This document shows, in pieces, positions 62,971-64,000 of a stretch of DNA of 64,000 nt. The position numbers were made by a program, and so were the translations under genes. The stretch's first letter is position 1. Each line of letters starts with the position of its first letter. The stretch comes from Anastrepha obliqua (Eukaryota > Arthropoda > Insecta > Diptera > Tephritidae): positions 45,344,001 through 45,408,000 of the forward strand of contig NC_072893.1 of assembly GCF_027943255.1 (NCBI RefSeq), written 5' to 3'. The notes under the pieces are model-generated. The model ran no database searches and was not told where the DNA came from. It worked only from the letters and a program-made list of their open reading frames with translations.

Positions 62971-64000
62971 TTAGAAAAAAAAAACCATGTGTCTAATAAT
63001 TTTGGTCATAGAACAAAATTAGTAGATAGCATGAAGAGAAATTTTTTTTTGTTTTAACCAACAAAAAAAACTTGCGGCTGGTTTATACTCTCCGTATCTC
63101 CATAAGCTAAGTCTGCATTTCACATTGAACCTCTCCCGTAATATTCTTTTATCTTCACTCAAATTACCTTTTAGTAAATTTTGTTAATTTGTGAACCACA
63201 AAAATTCCGTATTTTCCTTTTATAATAAATATACAAACTTTAATTCTTTCTCCTGCCCCTTAGCTTTGGCCCAATTTCTGCTACACAGCAATACACTGAC
63301 ACTTCGCCTGTACGTACAAATATACAAACATGTCTTTGTAAAAATGTTTAGCTATTTGTTCTTTTAATTTGCCATTTCTTTAAATTGAAATAACGAGCCC
63401 ATGAACAGCAACCAGACCACAGCGCCGAAATTCAATTAAACGTTTCGCAGTCATTTCTGCTCGTGCTATCAATTCAGGCCGGCCACTCAAACAACCGGCT
63501 AGATCAAATCAATCCATTCCCACAGCTTTTCGAAGCCCACCAAACTTACTCACTTTCCCATTTACTTACACACTTACATGCATATGAACTTAAATATCTA
63601 CTACAAATTCACTTAACAACTCAACTCAACTCGACTCTGCTCATCTCATTTTCTCAGTGGTTAACTCATTTATTCAGTTGTTCATTCATTCCGTTATTCA
63701 ATTCGTATTTATTCTTCGTACATTTTCCAACATTTAATTTTAGTCGAAGCCACAAAATGAGGTTAAAATGTTAAAAGGCAATCGATTGCTATTTAATTAA
63801 CTATCCAATTAAATATTGCATGCGTTTTTTTCCGGTTTACAGATTTTTTCTCTTTGCTTTTTATATTTGCGCTTGCCACAAACAGCGCTTATGCGCTCTA
63901 CTCTGAATTTTGTTGGTTTGATAAATTCACATTCCATATATTTGCAAATATACAATAAGTACATAAATATGGCATTTATAAGTATGAGTCTGTGTGTGTG
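62971..64000. other. Spacer to window end
   Basis: AT-rich, with A and T runs. The ORF at 63463-63774 is rich in H, S and L from simple sequence and has no recognisable features. The window ends in a GT tract. Confidence 0.5.

Overview
This window looks like nuclear DNA from a higher fly. It is AT-rich, full of CA/GT microsatellites, and carries retroposon and DNA-transposon families typical of schizophoran Diptera. Rosa-type (DD41D) elements and a recognisable dipteran SINE make a tephritid-like fly plausible, but this is inference and no host gene proves it. I see no intact host gene, no CRISPR, no rRNA gene and no functional tRNA. The window is a transposon graveyard separated by AT-rich spacers of about 1-3 kb.

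Retroelements. At least seven non-LTR (LINE) families are present, all broken. (1) An RTE-like family with (AAG)n tails: 1-1157, 7650-9805, 12351-13022, 29709-29872, 56056-56490. (2) An RNase H-bearing family, here 'L2' (my label, not the CR1/L2 clade), with TAACC-rich tails: 1263-1470, 19797-20640, 26740-27890, 53420-54870. (3) A second RNase H family, 'L3', whose 3' end reads towards CACCTAC: 21770-22405, 34582-37400, 45150-46790, 47265-47800. (4) 'L4', with a GGTCGCAGT 3' hallmark: 11205-12350 plus 13023-13090, 17150-19795, 52435-53145. (5) 'L5', 25690-26735. (6) 'L6', 16136-17115 and 32250-32445. (7) An R1-like ORF1/ORF2 junction at 42620-44500. A Jockey-like C-terminus lies at 59980-60480. 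A SINE with a tRNA-like head at 61571-62120 has a clean 9-bp target duplication and shares its tail with L6.

DNA transposons. Four Tc1/mariner-type catalytic classes are represented. DD41D rosa-like copies lie at 3245-3756, 29873-30190, 40474-41689 and 62125-62968. DD34D mariner is at 22650-23460, with another mariner N-terminal half at 3941-4457. DD37D maT-like pieces are at 23560-24060 and 59190-59548. A pogo/Tigger-like DDE piece is at 60586-61010. Several copies are deletion derivatives that keep both ends and lack the catalytic core. Three different TTAA-flanked inverted-repeat elements occur (13147-15088, 48141-49413, 57309-57884), the first carrying a Helentron-type helicase-endonuclease fragment. 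A second Helentron endonuclease piece is at 51799-52210.

Other structure. Two diverged tandem arrays are present (about 110-bp period at 31370-32500; about 100-150-bp period at 37425-38100), as well as an inverted/direct-repeat insertion inside a LINE at 18332-18880. Possible host signals are weak: a candidate coding exon at 33918-34031, a candidate signal-peptide exon at 51189-51227, and an initiator plus splice donor at 39995-40131. All three are on the + strand and could belong to genes whose bodies lie outside the window.
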